Of a stretch of 64,000 nt of DNA, positions 46,556 to 58,230 are shown in pieces; position 1 is the first letter of the stretch; each line of letters starts with the position of its first letter. The translations under genes were made by a program, and so were the position numbers. The notes beneath the pieces were generated by a model that made no database searches, had not been told where the DNA came from, and worked only from the letters and a program-made list of their open reading frames with translations. The DNA lies in NCBI RefSeq assembly GCF_040869045.1, contig NC_090319.1, forward strand, positions 66,746,779-66,810,778, read 5' to 3'. This DNA is from Eurosta solidaginis. Lineage: Eukaryota; Arthropoda; Insecta; Diptera; Tephritidae.

Positions 46556-47665
46556 CAAGTAAAGGTGTCTAAGTTCGGGTGTAACCGAACATTATATACT
46601 CAGCGTGAGCTTCAATTGCACATTTCATTTCAGATAAATTACTTTTCTACATAAAACGTGGCACCGCCCGTTTAAAAAAAAATGTCTCCCCATTTCCTCT
46701 TACAATAAAACTTGATAAGTGGAATATCATAGATTCAAAACTATTTTTTGCTAAGTTATAGCTTATTATTCTAGTCTACGACCCTTTTAAACTTGGTTTA
46801 TATCTAAGTTGCCCGTAGTCTTTAACGATCCCATCAATTTTTACTAGAAATATTTTCTAATATAGGGAAAATTTGTGTACCCAATTTTATTACGATCCGT
46901 TAATTTTTCTTCGAGTTATGGCTCCCGAAACATAGAAAATTGCTTAGTCGTAAAAGGGGCGGGGCCACGCCCATTTTTGAAAATTTGAAGTTTTTCCTAT
47001 TTATTGTTATAAATCCACTTGGGAAATGAAATACCATTGATATAAAGCTCTTTTTTGCAAAGATATATATAGCTTATTTTATTCGTCCACGACCCTTTTA
47101 AAAATCCCTTATATAAAAGTGGGCGTGGTCCTTAACCGATTTCGTTAATTTCAAAGCATTCCTTATAGTAAAGGCAACCTCTGCCGAATTTTGTTACGAT
47201 AGGTTTAACGATTTTTGAGTTATGATTAATAATATTTGTAAAATTGATTTTATCACAATTGGGCATTGACACGCCTATTTTCAATAGCTTTTATGAAGAG
47301 TCTCAATATCAGTCCACACATCAAATTTCAACATTCTAGGTGTATTATTTACTAAATAATCAGATTTTTTGTGTTTTCCAAAATGTTATATACATAAAAA
47401 GTGGGCGTGGCTATCATCCGATTCCACTCATTTGCTATACCAATCTATTCTCGGTCCAGATAAGTCCGTATACCGAATTTGGTGAAGATATCTCAATATT
47501 TGCTCAAGTTATCGTGTTAACGGGCGGACGGACGGACGGACGGACATGACTTAATCAAATTTTGTACTATACTGATGATTTTGATATATGGAACTCTATA
47601 TCTATCTCGATTTTCTGTATACCAAAGTGAATATACTCTGTGTACAAAGCACGCTGAGTATAATT
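46556..47665 (-). mobile_element. HINE-like element, second family
   Basis: The outer hairpin end is at the left: 'gttcgggtgtaaccgaac' (46573-46590), then the subterminal repeat 'tatactcagcgtg' (46595-46607), matched by its perfect inverse at 47650-47662. The interior carries 'cacgcccatttttga' phrases and a run of CGGA repeats (47526-47544). The layout equals that of the 35-kb element in reverse orientation, but the body differs, so it is a sister family. Non-coding, about 1.1 kb. Confidence 0.65.
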
Positions 47666-47929
47666 ACATTAGTGGTTGGCTGATATTTGATAGAGGCGAT
47701 ATAAAAAATTTTAATAGCAGCCAAGGAAGTCTGCAAACTATTTGTTAGAGTCATTAAAAAATATTGTTTTTTTATTTTATTTAACTTTATAAACATGAAT
47801 TTATACTTTATTAAATTTTGCATCTTCTTTTTTTATTTACAGATTACCTAGCTGTTGCATCAGTTACATATTTTTGTAAGTACATACATACATACTTTCA
47901 ATAGAAATGTGTTTGTTCCTTTTTTTGGC

Positions 47930-48175
47930 GAGCTCCGAAAAAAAGTGTCATAAATACCAATTAGGGCAAAGGGCTACCTATATACTAAATTTCAGGCAAA
48001 TCGGACCAAGAACAGAATTTGTTCGAAAAGATCAGTCCCTGGTACTCTTCCCGAAAAAAAAAGTATCGTAAATACTTACCTAGGCAAAGGGCTACCTATA
48101 TACCAAATTTCAGGCAAATCGAACCGTGAATAGAATTGATTCGAATAGATCGGTACCTGCTTCACATCCCGGAAA
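47930..48175. repeat. Two-unit tandem repeat of about 118 bp
   Basis: 'gcaaagggctacctatata', 'aaatttcaggcaaatcg' and 'gaatagatcgg/gaaaagatcag' occur in both units (47936-48052 and 48053-48170). A related piece lies inverted inside the Helitron at about 45320-45395. Confidence 0.65.
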
Positions 48176-48419
48176 GAAACTTCACAGGACCGCTATCCTA
48201 TCTTTCACGTTGGAACAAACTGTACACGGTGTGCAAATTTGAAGGAAATCGGTTAAGTAGCTTAGGAATCCACCGCGGACGAACAACGTGGCACGAAACT
48301 TATATAAAGTTTTTTTTTTTTACAACTGTTATTTTGCGAACGAACTAGTTTTCGAGAATGATGAAACTCGTTTGTTATGTTAGAATTAACTTAATGTAAA
48401 CTCTATATTACGTTACTAT

Positions 48420-49013
48420 TAGGGTCTGTAAATGATTTTTCAGAAAAGTCATACTACCTCCCGATAGTCATACAGGGACTATTTTCAGGACCAAATTGAA
48501 ATCATTGCTGGAGTGTGCGGGGATTTGGGTTCATTTTGTTAGGGAACATTTTGGAATTATGTCTATTGGACTATTTTGAGATCGTTATGGGATCATCTTG
48601 AGATTATTCCGTAGTCATTTAGAGATAATTTCGGAATTATATTAGCGCCTATTTCTGGACTATTTCGGAATCATATAGCAAGGGTCGGAGAAATTAATTT
48701 ATGAATGCATAAAGTTATCGGCTGTTATGATAACATCGGATTGTAATCGGTATTTTTTTGGTGAATTAATGACATGATGTCGGTTTATTACCGAGAAGTG
48801 ATCGATTTGTTATCGAAAGAATATCGATTCGTTATCGCAAAATATTGATTTGTCATTGATAACAATTCGATAACTTTTCGTTAGTACATTGATAATTTTT
48901 TATTAACCATTGCCATTATTTTACTTGCAAAGCCGTCGTTATTTGTGAGAAACCATCATTAAATAAGCCGAAACTAAAACCATTATATGTCGGTATTGTT
49001 TGTTCCTAAAAAA
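48420..49013. repeat. TTCGG block followed by TTATCG block, left arm of a palindrome
   Basis: 48430-48690 has TTTCGG-type units; 48700-48910 has 'gttatcga' units. Then 'aagccgaaactaaaacca' and 'atgtcggtattg' (about 48966-48999) recur inverted at about 52752-52785. The left and right arms were once adjacent and are now separated by an hAT-like insertion. Confidence 0.6.
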
Positions 49014-49777
49014 TAGGGCTGTGAACTGCATCCGGATTTTTCAACTATCCGGATAAACCGGATATTCGAATAACCGGATAGCTAAGCAAAAAATCCGGCT
49101 ATCCGCATATCCGGATTCACAAATGGGAAATCCGGATATCCGCTGTTCGGCTATCCGGATACGTAAACGGAAAATCCGGATATCCGTATGTCCGGATACT
49201 GGAATATAAAAGTTGAATATCTGCATATCAGAATTGAACGAAGTAAACATCGAAAAATTATTCACAAAATATGTTTGTAGATTATTAAATTAACGTCAAA
49301 AATTAAAAAGCTACAATTTTACAAACAAGTGAAAATAAGAACAGTGCCATTTGTTTGTGAAAAAAACGCTGTTGATTGATTTAAATGCCCCACGAATATA
49401 TTGTTATTAATGTTAAATAAACATATCGTTAGCTTAGTGTGAAAATGTGCTAAGTCACTTTTTACGAATTTTACAGGAGACGAAAAAAATGAATAATTTT
49501 TGAAATAGCCTTTTTTACAAAACTGTGAATGAGGATACCTTAGTTGCAATACTTTTGAGTGTAGAAGCTTTTAAAAAAGATAAATAAAAATCATGTATGC
49601 TAACCCAGCAGCTATTTTATGACTTAGCACAATTTCCGCACTCAAAACAAATTTTTTCTCCTGACTTAGCACTTTTTACTCAATATGTTTCCCCATCACT
49701 CCTCCCCTTTAATGATTCAAATATAACACTAAAACTATATATTTCACAAAAAATACTATTTATTTGGCAAACTATTT

Positions 49778-50592
49778 TTAACGGTTCTGATCTGGACTCT
49801 TTTGCCGGATGGTGCGCAGACAATAATTTATTTTTAAGTTCAAACAAATGCTGTGTTGTGTCTTATTCCAAAAACCAACCAACTGTCACATACTTTATCT
49901 ACAAACTAAATGCTAAATCTCTTAATCGTTGTCAAGAGAGTAAAGACTTTAATTTTTGACTCCAAACTCTCTTTTTCTAGTCACATTCACATCGTTGCTT
50001 CAAAATTTGTTGCAATGGTTTGGTTCCGTAGACGTAACACCAGTGACTTTAAGGACCCTATGACGTTGAAGGCACTTTATATATCCTTGGTCAGAAGTCG
50101 TCTTGAATATTGGTCAATAATATGGAATCCTTTCTATGAATCTTAACTCCTATAAAATTGAGAAAGTTCAAAAAATGTTTACAAAAATTGCTTTACGTAT
50201 GTTTCACTGGTCAGACGGCCTCCCATCATATACCAGCAGGTGCAAATTGCTTGGTCTTCAGGCTTTGCATGACAGAACAACTTGAATCTCACTCATGCTT
50301 GCCTATAATTTAATAAACTTTAGCACGAATTTCTCTGATTTATCTCATTTGTTCATTCCATATATTCCACTGCATGATCTTTGGCATAATAGATTATTTA
50401 TTGAAATAACTCATAAAACGATTTATGCTATGAATGAACCTCTAACTAGGACTATACATTAAGCTGGGTCGATTTATTAACCTAAAATCAACCCAGCTTA
50501 CTATACATCTAGCATATCGATTCAGTAGGGTTATTTATCTTAATAACAGCTTACATAAGTTTAAGCTTGAATTATTTTCTATTTTTATCTAG
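49778..50592 (+). pseudogene. LINE ORF2, reverse transcriptase C-terminal half (CR1/Jockey-like)
   Basis: Three frames in order. 49778-49959 reads FAGWCADNNLFLSSNKC, the strand after the palm. 49910-50146 reads KTLIFDSKLSFSSHI, then FKDPMTLKALYISLVRSRLE and IIWNPFY. 50150-50592 reads YKIEKVQKMFTKIALRMF, SRCKLLGLQALHDR, LMLAYNLIN and HKTIYAMNEP, ending at a TAG (50590-50592) that looks like the true ORF2 stop. The YADD block lies upstream and is missing. Two frameshifts and at least two in-frame stops inactivate it. It is a different LINE family from those at 10330 and 13137. Confidence 0.75.
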
Positions 50593-50689
50593 TCTGTAAG
50601 AAAGCATGTAGTTGTCGACATGTAAGAATTGAAGTAGATTAAGGTCAGTGCAAAGCATTTATCAGACACCAAAGGCATATCTCAGTGAG

Positions 50690-50905
50690 GTGAATCCAAT
50701 TTCAAGGGGTTGTGTTGCGCAACCCTCTCAAAGGGATGCCAGCGCAATATATAGCTTCTCCAACACAATTGTCAACATCACCTACCGTGTTACAGGGACG
50801 TACCGGATCTATGTACATCCGGCAAAGGGCCATCAACATCGGTAACACTACCCAAAGCCTTCGGGTAGTGTCTTCATCGTTAATACAACAACAACAAAGC
50901 ATGCG
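50690..50905 (+). mobile_element. Hairpin-tailed SINE-like element with intact 3' end
   Basis: 'aaggggttgtg', 'gccagcgcaatatatagctt', 'catccggcaaagggccatca', then the hairpin at 50845-50871 and the tail 'acaacaacaacaa' (about 50885-50897). It matches the complement of 19143-19460. A hairpin close to a short tandem-repeat tail is the arrangement used by several LINE/SINE pairs for recognition by reverse transcriptase. 5' truncated. Confidence 0.6.
50845..50871 (+). other. Conserved 3' hairpin of the SINE-like family
   Basis: Stem 'acactaccc' with 'gggtagtgt', loop 'aaagccttc'. Compared with the copy at 19172-19198 the sixth stem pair changed from C:G to A:T on both sides, so pairing is kept. 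Confidence 0.65.
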
Positions 50906-51102
50906 CGCACAAAGAAATGACTAGTAATTCAGATTGATATTATTGACAGGTTGACTTAGCACATTCTTTTTAACATGAAAAATATAAATATTTGTTTTTT
51001 GTGATCGATGTATTTTGAATTCAGTTTTAAAACTGTATTAAAATACAATTTTTCAAAAAAAGTGACTTCGCACATTTTCACATTAAGCTAGCGATATATG
51101 GT

Positions 51103-52511
51103 TAGAGTTGGGATTCTACCGGGTATTTACCATTTTTATGGGTAAATACCAGGAAAATACCCGGAATATTCCTTTTTTGTATCTTTTTTTGGGTATTTAA
51201 AAATCATTTGAATCGAGGCTGCTTGGAATAACAATTCAGCAATTAAATGTATACGTCATTTGAAATTAAAACATTTTCGTTTTGATTTTAGACAAACAAC
51301 CCAGCAAACAGTCTTATACAGGTCTCCTTCCGATATCATATATGAGCCTTATTGGCGTCACATACTGCTAATTTTGAGTCTTTTAATGACACTACTTCAG
51401 GGCGTTTAGGAAGAATTTTTGACATATGTCCGAAAAGGAAAACATAGGGGAGAAAATTGTTGTGATAAAACTCCCATGAGGATAAGATAGAAATGGAATA
51501 AGTATTAGTTGAATTAATTATTTGTTTAGAATAAATTCTCGCAGAAAAATTTCTGAGTTTTTATTCCGGAGCTGCCTAGTTTACTGATTTTAATATTTTT
51601 CGTTTGTTCATAATTTCATCAAATTGGAGTAATAAAAGGCTCTAAGGTGATAGCATTTTTGAAGCTGATATTTTTCGGACCCATATTAAACTCCAGAACT
51701 GTAAGAGAATGTTTATAGGGTACACATATTTACGCAAACAAAGCTACCCCTCAAACATGCTCACGACGCTCATAATTTAAGAATCCGAAACGAATCCAAA
51801 TTAAGTGGGCAATGTAGGAATCAGAAAAGCGTCGAAACCGGTAGGAGGGCAAAAGAAAATTTTATTTTTGCCTTTTATTTAACGGCCTAAAGTCTACTAA
51901 CCTAGCATGCAAAAATTATCATTTATCGACTATTTATGTTTGTCACAGCGAGTTTGGAACAAATTTTGAAACTTTGTTACGAGAATTTTTCATTTTAATA
52001 CAAAATGAATTACATTTGTACATTATGGTTACCCTTGCTATTCTTTTTTTGCATAAGCATCGACGTTTTTCCGCTCAAGGATGCTTCTCGACATCTTTAA
52101 TGTGACCTCAAAGCTGCCACGCTCTGTTCAGGTGTGTCGAACTATATATGACCCCAATACGCGCTGACGATGCCTAATAAATAGGCCATATAGGTCTCAG
52201 ATAATCAGAGTTTATTAGAGTTAAAAATGACGTCGGAGAGTTCCAGTAGAGTATAATATGAGCTGTTTAAACGCCTTTTAAGACTTACTTATGACTTATA
52301 GGAAATACATTGGTTACGGCATCCCAAATGAGCACATACCGACTGTAAACGTTCCTATTTAGATATTTTTCCGACTCTTGTTTGACTTAAAATGTTTACT
52401 GGGTAAACTTAAATTTTTTGGGTAAATATTTGGGTATTTACCCATTTTTACCATATATACCCAATTTACCGGGTATTTACCATTTGGGTATTTACCCATT
52501 TCCCATCTCTA
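51103..52511. mobile_element. hAT-like transposon, non-autonomous, perfect target duplication
   Basis: Ends 'tagagttggg' (51103-51112) and 'cccatctcta' (52502-52511) are imperfect inverse copies, followed inward by 'gggtaaatacc' palindromic subrepeats on both sides. The flanks 'tatatggt' (51095-51102 and 52512-52519) are identical 8-mers, the hallmark of hAT insertion. About 1.41 kb, without a recognisable transposase. The identical flanks suggest it is younger than the surrounding element. Confidence 0.75.
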
Positions 52512-52688
52512 TATATGGTACATCAATTTCTTGCTTTCACTGGATATCCAAAAATACGGTTATTAACCGGATCTTCATAAATCCGGATAGTTTCACAAAC
52601 GAATATTAACCGGATATCCATGCCGTCCTGATTTTATCCGTGTCAACGGATATCCGGATATTCGAATATGCGGATAGTTCCAGCCCTA

Positions 52689-52890
52689 CTAAAACACAAT
52701 ATTTTCTATTAAAACAATATTGTTTTTCGGTAACAATCAATACCGACATGTTATGGTTTTAGTTTCGGCTTATTATTGTCGAGTTATCAGTTAGTTTGTT
52801 GTCGGCTTCTTCTTGGTTTCTTATACGCTTGTTATCTATAACAACTTTTTGATAACAAATCGATATATTATCAATAACAAATCTATAACA
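52689..52890. repeat. TTATCG block, right arm of the palindrome
   Basis: Carries the inverse of the left arm: 'caataccgacat', 'tggttttagtttcggctt', then 'gataacaaatcgatatatta' units in the opposite polarity to 48700-48910. Confidence 0.55.
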
Positions 52891-54239
52891 TATGGAATAA
52901 CAAATAGAGCCGTCTAAAGCATTTTCTCGAACTACAAAGATCAAAGATTTAGGTTTTAGACTAAGTATATTTTATCCAATATCTGTGATATCCGCCTTAT
53001 TTATCATACAAGTTGCTGCATACTCTTCATCAACTATACGTCTCAGTGTTCGAATAGTTCGGCGGGTAGTCCGCCATTACCCGACCTTGTTATATGTAAC
53101 TGGTTATATACATATGTAGATCTATTCCGGGGACTGCTATACTACAAAGCTTCTAAGTAATCTTTATGCGCTGCTGTGTTAAGCATTCGGCTATCTCAAC
53201 GCCGATTTGTGTACTTAATGTCAATTGCCGCCCAATTTTTATAGAGCTGCGACATCTGTCGGAAAGACCAAAGTTTGTGAATGTCGGACTTTAGATATAA
53301 AAACATCCTTGCTCGCGGTATGGGGGTTTTAGGAAAGAATAGAAATACATTTACTATGGATTAATTAGTCAATTTAAAAAAAAATGTAAAAACTGATAGA
53401 GAGATAAGCCTAAGTGCCACACAAAAAAGAAGCAACTATACACTCAAGACATTTCTGGAACCAATTCATTTGTTTAAAGACTGAAGTCCTATTACAGTTA
53501 ATCCTCTATTATGAGGCCAAGACAAATAAGTTTAAGGAAAACAATAAAAACCTAATCGCACTAATTCAATAAAATTAAAAATAAACAAAAGCAATAAAAA
53601 TCCTTTCACTTAACCGTCCACCCCTTTTTAATACCCTTTTTTAATAGCTTATAAATAGAGCAAGAGCAAAACAAATATTTTTCGTTTGTATTTTTACACA
53701 TTTCACTATTTTATGTTCTTGTTTTTGTTTTTCATGTGTAAATGTGCTTCTAAGCTCATGTGTCAAGTTGAAATGTCAACTGCATAAAAAACGTGCATTC
53801 ATTCGCATTTTCCCTTTTCATTTTGAGATTTTCACATGGCCATATGCCAAAATGACATGTTTTCACATTTTTCTCCCCTTCAACAGAATATCATAAAATC
53901 AGCCAAGAAGGAAGTTAAAATGGTCTTCAAAAAGTCGTAAAACTCTTTATTGACTATTGGACAATTGTAACAAGAACAGCCAGATATAGAAAAAAAAAAT
54001 TTCATTACACAGAGGTCAATTTTATGTAAATATTTGCAGTATGTAATAAAAAAGGGTGCTGTTTAGTGGAATTAAAAAAAAAATACTAGAAAAATGGTTG
54101 AACCAGTTGTAGGCTTTGATGAAATATGATTCGCTTCAAAAAAATTCCATACTTTTAAACTGAAATATGGGCGCGTTTTCTAGAAAGCACTTTGTTAGAG
54201 AGGACATAATCCACAAAAAGTAAGTCTCCTAGTCCTAAC
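52891..54239. other. Host-like spacer
   Basis: AT-rich, no frame above 60 codons, no repeats seen. The part 53570-53900 with TTTTC/CATTTT words is ordinary AT-rich DNA. Confidence 0.3.
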
Positions 54240-54480
54240 GTATCCAAAACAATGAATAAAATCTACAAAAAGTTATTAAATTCACCAACTCAAATATTTT
54301 TAGGTTATGGATATGGCGAAAAACCAAAACCCAATTGGTTGGCTACGATACGGTTACGACCTTGGCGTTACGATATGGCACCAATAATCATTTACATTGA
54401 TTCCCATAAGGTTGGTCGAATCAGCTGTTATAAGGTTACCGATACGGTTACCGATAACGCACCAATGTCTGCAGCTTTAG
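54240..54480. repeat. GGTTATGG-type interspersed repeat, uninterrupted copy
   Basis: Second copy of the repeat at 9120-9985, with no foldback inserted. 'gataacgcaccaatgtc' and 'gttaccgatacggttaccga' lie at its right end. The 89-codon frame over it is chance. Confidence 0.55.
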
Positions 54481-54693
54481 CCATGTCCGTCCATTCGTCC
54501 ATCTATCTGTGCTCACGATAACTTGAGTAAATATTGAGATATCTTATTGAGATTGAGTATATGGGTTTCTTGGCACTCATCTCCCATCTCTATTTAAAAT
54601 GAACGAAATCGGTTGATAACCACGCCCACGTTTTATATATATAACATTTTGGAAAATACAAAATACGTGATTATTTAGTAAATAATACACCTA

Positions 54694-55958
54694 CAGTACA
54701 GTCGGATAGTATTAGAGCAAGATACAAAAATATGTTGAAGTTGAAATAGCCTCAGAATTGTATTGTTCCAGATTGAAAATGGTCAAGCGAAAGGAAATAT
54801 CCGTCGAAATACGAGCTCAAATTGTTATGTTGCAAAAAATAGGGAAAACCTATCGAGAAATAGCCAAACTTTTGAAAATATCTCTGTGTTCAGTTCATAC
54901 GGTCATTAGAAGATATCGGGAAATTGGACAAAATTCTAACAGAAAACGATCTGGTCGACCATGAAAGACAAATCAAAGAATCGACAACAAAACATATGCA
55001 ATAAGTAAGGCCAATCGACGGCAATATGCATCATAAATTCGTGCTGAAATCAATGAAGACTTGGATTCACCAATATCGCTCACGACAGTCAAAGGCCGGC
55101 TTAAAGAAAAAGGCATGATTGCACGCATTGCTGTCAGATAGCCACTTCTACAGGCAGTAAATAAACAGAAAAAACTGAAGTTCGCTCAAGAACATATTGA
55201 CTGCACGATTGATTAGTGGAAATCAGTTGTATGGTCAGACGAATCAAAATTCGAACTTTTCGGTAAATTAAAGATTCAAAGCTTGCATTGTGCCAATTGT
55301 GAAACATGGCGGTGGCTCAGTGATGGTTTGGGGCTGTTTCAGCTTCTCTGGTGTTGGTCAACTAAAAAAAAATTTAGGGAATTATGAAAAAAGAGCAGTA
55401 TCACAGCATATTCCAACGCCATGCAATACCATCTGGCATTAATTTGATTGGTTGTGGATTCATTCACCAACAAGATAACGATCCGAAACATACATCGAAA
55501 CATTGTACTTCTTATTTGGAACGAAAAAAGACGCAGGTGACCTTGATAGAATGGAGTGGCCACCCCCCGTTTTAAATCCCATCGAGCTATTGGATCGACG
55601 TGAGAGAGATCTAAAGCCAACAAGCCTTCCTGATTCTGGGATTGTTTGAACGAAGCTTGGAATATTCGACATCAAACACTACAAAAGCTTATCGAAAGAA
55701 TGCCGAAATTATGCGCTGCAATTATCAAAACAAAAGGTGGCCATTTTCGAGAAAATCGCTTAAAGTAACATACTCACTGTTTTCTTATAAATTTTGATGG
55801 AACTTTTACTAAAATTCATTAAAAATGTCTTTGGATCATAGAACTACGTTGAATGTACAAAACTACTGCTAATATGTGAATAATATTTTAATAAATGATA
55901 CGATAAACTGACAAAAACAACTATTTTTTTCTTGTTCTAATACTTTCCGACTGTACTG
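54694..55958 (+). mobile_element. Tc1-like transposon, inactive
   Basis: The inverted ends of 29 bases (54694-54722 and 55930-55958) differ at two positions and begin 'cagtacagtcgga'. They are flanked by TA on both sides (54692-54693 and 55959-55960), the Tc1/mariner target duplication. Length 1265 bases, typical for the group. It contains one decayed transposase gene. It is inserted in a HINE-like element, so it is the younger of the two. Confidence 0.9.
54779..55768 (+). pseudogene. Tc1-like transposase, inactivated by stops and frameshifts
   Basis: Would cut and rejoin DNA at the element ends. The start ATG at 54779 opens MVKRKEISVEIRAQIVMLQK and a helix-turn-helix (TYREIAKLLKISLCSVHTVI), ending at a stop at 54962-54964 after KRSGRP, the usual linker. 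Relics continue: SPISLTTVKGRLKEKG (about 55065), VVWSDESKFELFG with the first catalytic Asp at 55238-55240, QQDNDPKHTSKH (about 55468-55503) with the second, then a shifted NPIELL segment that precedes the third, and GGHFRENRLK-stop at 55768. At least five stops and two frameshifts are visible. The terminal stop and overall length (about 330 codons) fit the family. Confidence 0.88.
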
Positions 55959-56665
55959 TAGAATGTTGAAATTTTATGTGTGGACCGATATTGAGACTGC
56001 TGATGAAAATTTTAAAATGGGCGTGCCAACGCCCACTTGGGATAAAATCAATTTTACAAATATTATTTATCATAAATAAAACCGTTAAACCTATCATAGC
56101 AAAACTTGGAGGAGAGATGTTGCATTCACTATAAGGAATGATTCGAAGTAAAGTTAACAAAATCGGTTAGGGACAACGCCCACTTTTTATAAAAGATTTT
56201 TAAAAGGGTTGTGGACGAATAAAATAAGCATACCTTTGCAAAAAAGAGCTTTATATTAAATATATTTCTTTTTCCAAGTGGAATTATATGTAACAAGAAA
56301 GAGGAAAAATTGCTAATTTTTGAAAATGGGCGTGGCACCCCTTTTATGACTAAGCAATTTTCTATGTTTCGTGAGCCATAACCCGAAGAAAAATTACCAG
56401 ATCGTAATAAGATTGGGTACACATATTTTCCGTATAGCAGGAAATATTTCTAGTAAAAATGGTTAAGACCCACGCCCTCTTTATATAAAAGATATTTAAA
56501 AGGGTCATATACTAGAACAATACGCTATATCTTATCGAAAAATAGTATTGTGTCAAAGATATTTCACTTACCAAGTTTTATTGGGAGACATTTTTTTTAA
56601 AGGGCGGTGCCATGTGTTATTATATAATGTTCACTTACACCCGAACTTAGACACCCTTACCTGTT

Positions 56666-58230
56666 AATTTTCATTTTTTCACCACTATGTGAACTACTTT
56701 CGTTTTTTTCTAACCGTTTATTACTTTCATGCTCAGATTTTTATCTCACGGGCGTGTAATTGAGGATTTATTAACAAAACTAAAAAAAATGGTACCAATG
56801 CTGATGATTCATCTATAATAAATATTTGATATTATACAACCCTTCCTAATTGTGAGGTCGCTCACTCTTTATTGTGCTCTACATTTCGTTAATTGCATTA
56901 CAACGCGAGCGAATGTGTGCGGTGTCTGGTGCTGTCGTGAAGCTTTGGTACCCTACAACCCTTTCGCAGGCCGTCAGAGGATATATAATGCATCCTTCTA
57001 CATCCTTACACATAACAATTTGCTTGTCATATTGCGATTAATATTGACAGTTTAAATTAGAAACAGATATAAGCGTAAACTGGTTTTAATCTAAACGGGT
57101 TACATCGAACAAAAATATTCATACGCATTACCAATTCTAAACTTTCTACATTTTATTTTGCTGCACTTTAAATTAGTTGCCCAACTTTGTAGTGAAAAAA
57201 ATGTTAAATTTGAAACTAAATACCAAAGCAACACCCTTCAAAAAACGCGAGTACTCTATAAACAATGTAAGGAATACTCCTTTGTGTCGGAAAGAATTAT
57301 CGAAGTGAATTTAATTTAAAATGAAAGTAAATGAAGAGGGGTAATACAACTTTTATATTTTATACTACGAATATTCTTATGTTATTTAGCATTTGCGTGA
57401 ATAAAGAAACTAATATAATATGTATACATAAAACCAGTGCGCTGTTGCATTTTATCAGAGTTGCCGAAGTAAAATTTTATTATTAGTTATTTGCATGCAA
57501 TATTTTACTTTTGGCAACTCTGTTCGATCGTCAACGTGTCGTGATCACTGTCGTTAAAAAACGAGCAATGATCGGCTGGATGGTGGTCCGCATGGTGGTC
57601 CGCAAACGCATTGCAAAGGAGTATTGTTAGAGTACTCCAACATGAAGAAAATGGAACACGTAATCCAACAATTTTTGCAGGGCGGTTAAGCATAATCTAT
57701 ACATATATATGTATGTCGGTATATTCAATAAAGAGTTTGGCCCATGCATAAATGTCACATCTGCCGTTTACGCATGCGCAACCCAATTTTTACATTCTAC
57801 ATAGTAAATGCCTCTCCTTTCATGCATACATTCGAAAGAAGTGTCGGTTACGTCGGTAATTAATGTGTTGCGTTAACTACTGCGCTCTTGTTTGATCTAC
57901 ATATGTACGAACATTGCATACATGTTGTTGTAATTTACAATTTTTACAATCGACACACCCCAATTATTCGCCTTACCAATATTTGTGTTTTTATTAAAGT
58001 GTGATGAATCAGAATCGGATAACCGGTTTCCAATGCATCCGAATGAAATTAGTCTTAAGTTACCAAGATTAGGAAAAATCGGGTCTAAAATATCGAAACA
58101 CAGCCATTACCAGCGTTCATCCTCTCAGAATAGTTGATATTTTTCTAGTCACACGCTCCTTTATATAAAATTGTCTGAAAGAAATCCTTCGCGTATAAAA
58201 AAGGCGCAAATACCGAGAAATAGACAAGTG
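56666..58230. other. Host-like spacer
   Basis: AT-rich, without shared repeats. 57470-57620 is slightly GC-richer with a short repeat 'atggtggtccgca' (57579-57604, two copies in tandem). No frame over 70 codons. Confidence 0.35.

Larger units (their letters stand above)
49014..52688. mobile_element. hAT-like foldback with ATCCGGAT subrepeats
   Basis: Ends 'tagggctg' (49014-49021) and 'cagcccta' (52681-52688). Both terminal regions are packed with 'atccggat' variants (49028-49200 and 52540-52680), making imperfect arms. Flanks 'ctaaaaaa' (49006-49013) and 'ctaaaaca' (52689-52696) match at 7 of 8 positions, an hAT-type duplication. No hAT transposase was recognised; the interior holds a LINE fragment, a SINE-like element and another hAT-like element. 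Confidence 0.65.
54486..56665 (+). mobile_element. HINE-like element, second family, split by a Tc1 transposon
   Basis: 54486-54691 ('tgtccgtccattcgtccatc', 'cacgataacttgagtaa', 'ataaccacgcccac') and 55961-56665 (further 'gggcgtg..acgcccac' phrases, 'tcacttacacccgaacttag') are two parts of one element. The order is the reverse of 46556-47665, for example 'aaaattgctaatttttga' near 56305 and 'ggtaatttt' phrases. The terminal hairpin has one decayed stem (gttcac / ccgaac). The left subterminal repeat was not found. Confidence 0.6.

Noticed and set aside
55339..55675. Minus-strand frames over the Tc1 element
   Set aside because: Shadows of the plus-strand transposase relic.
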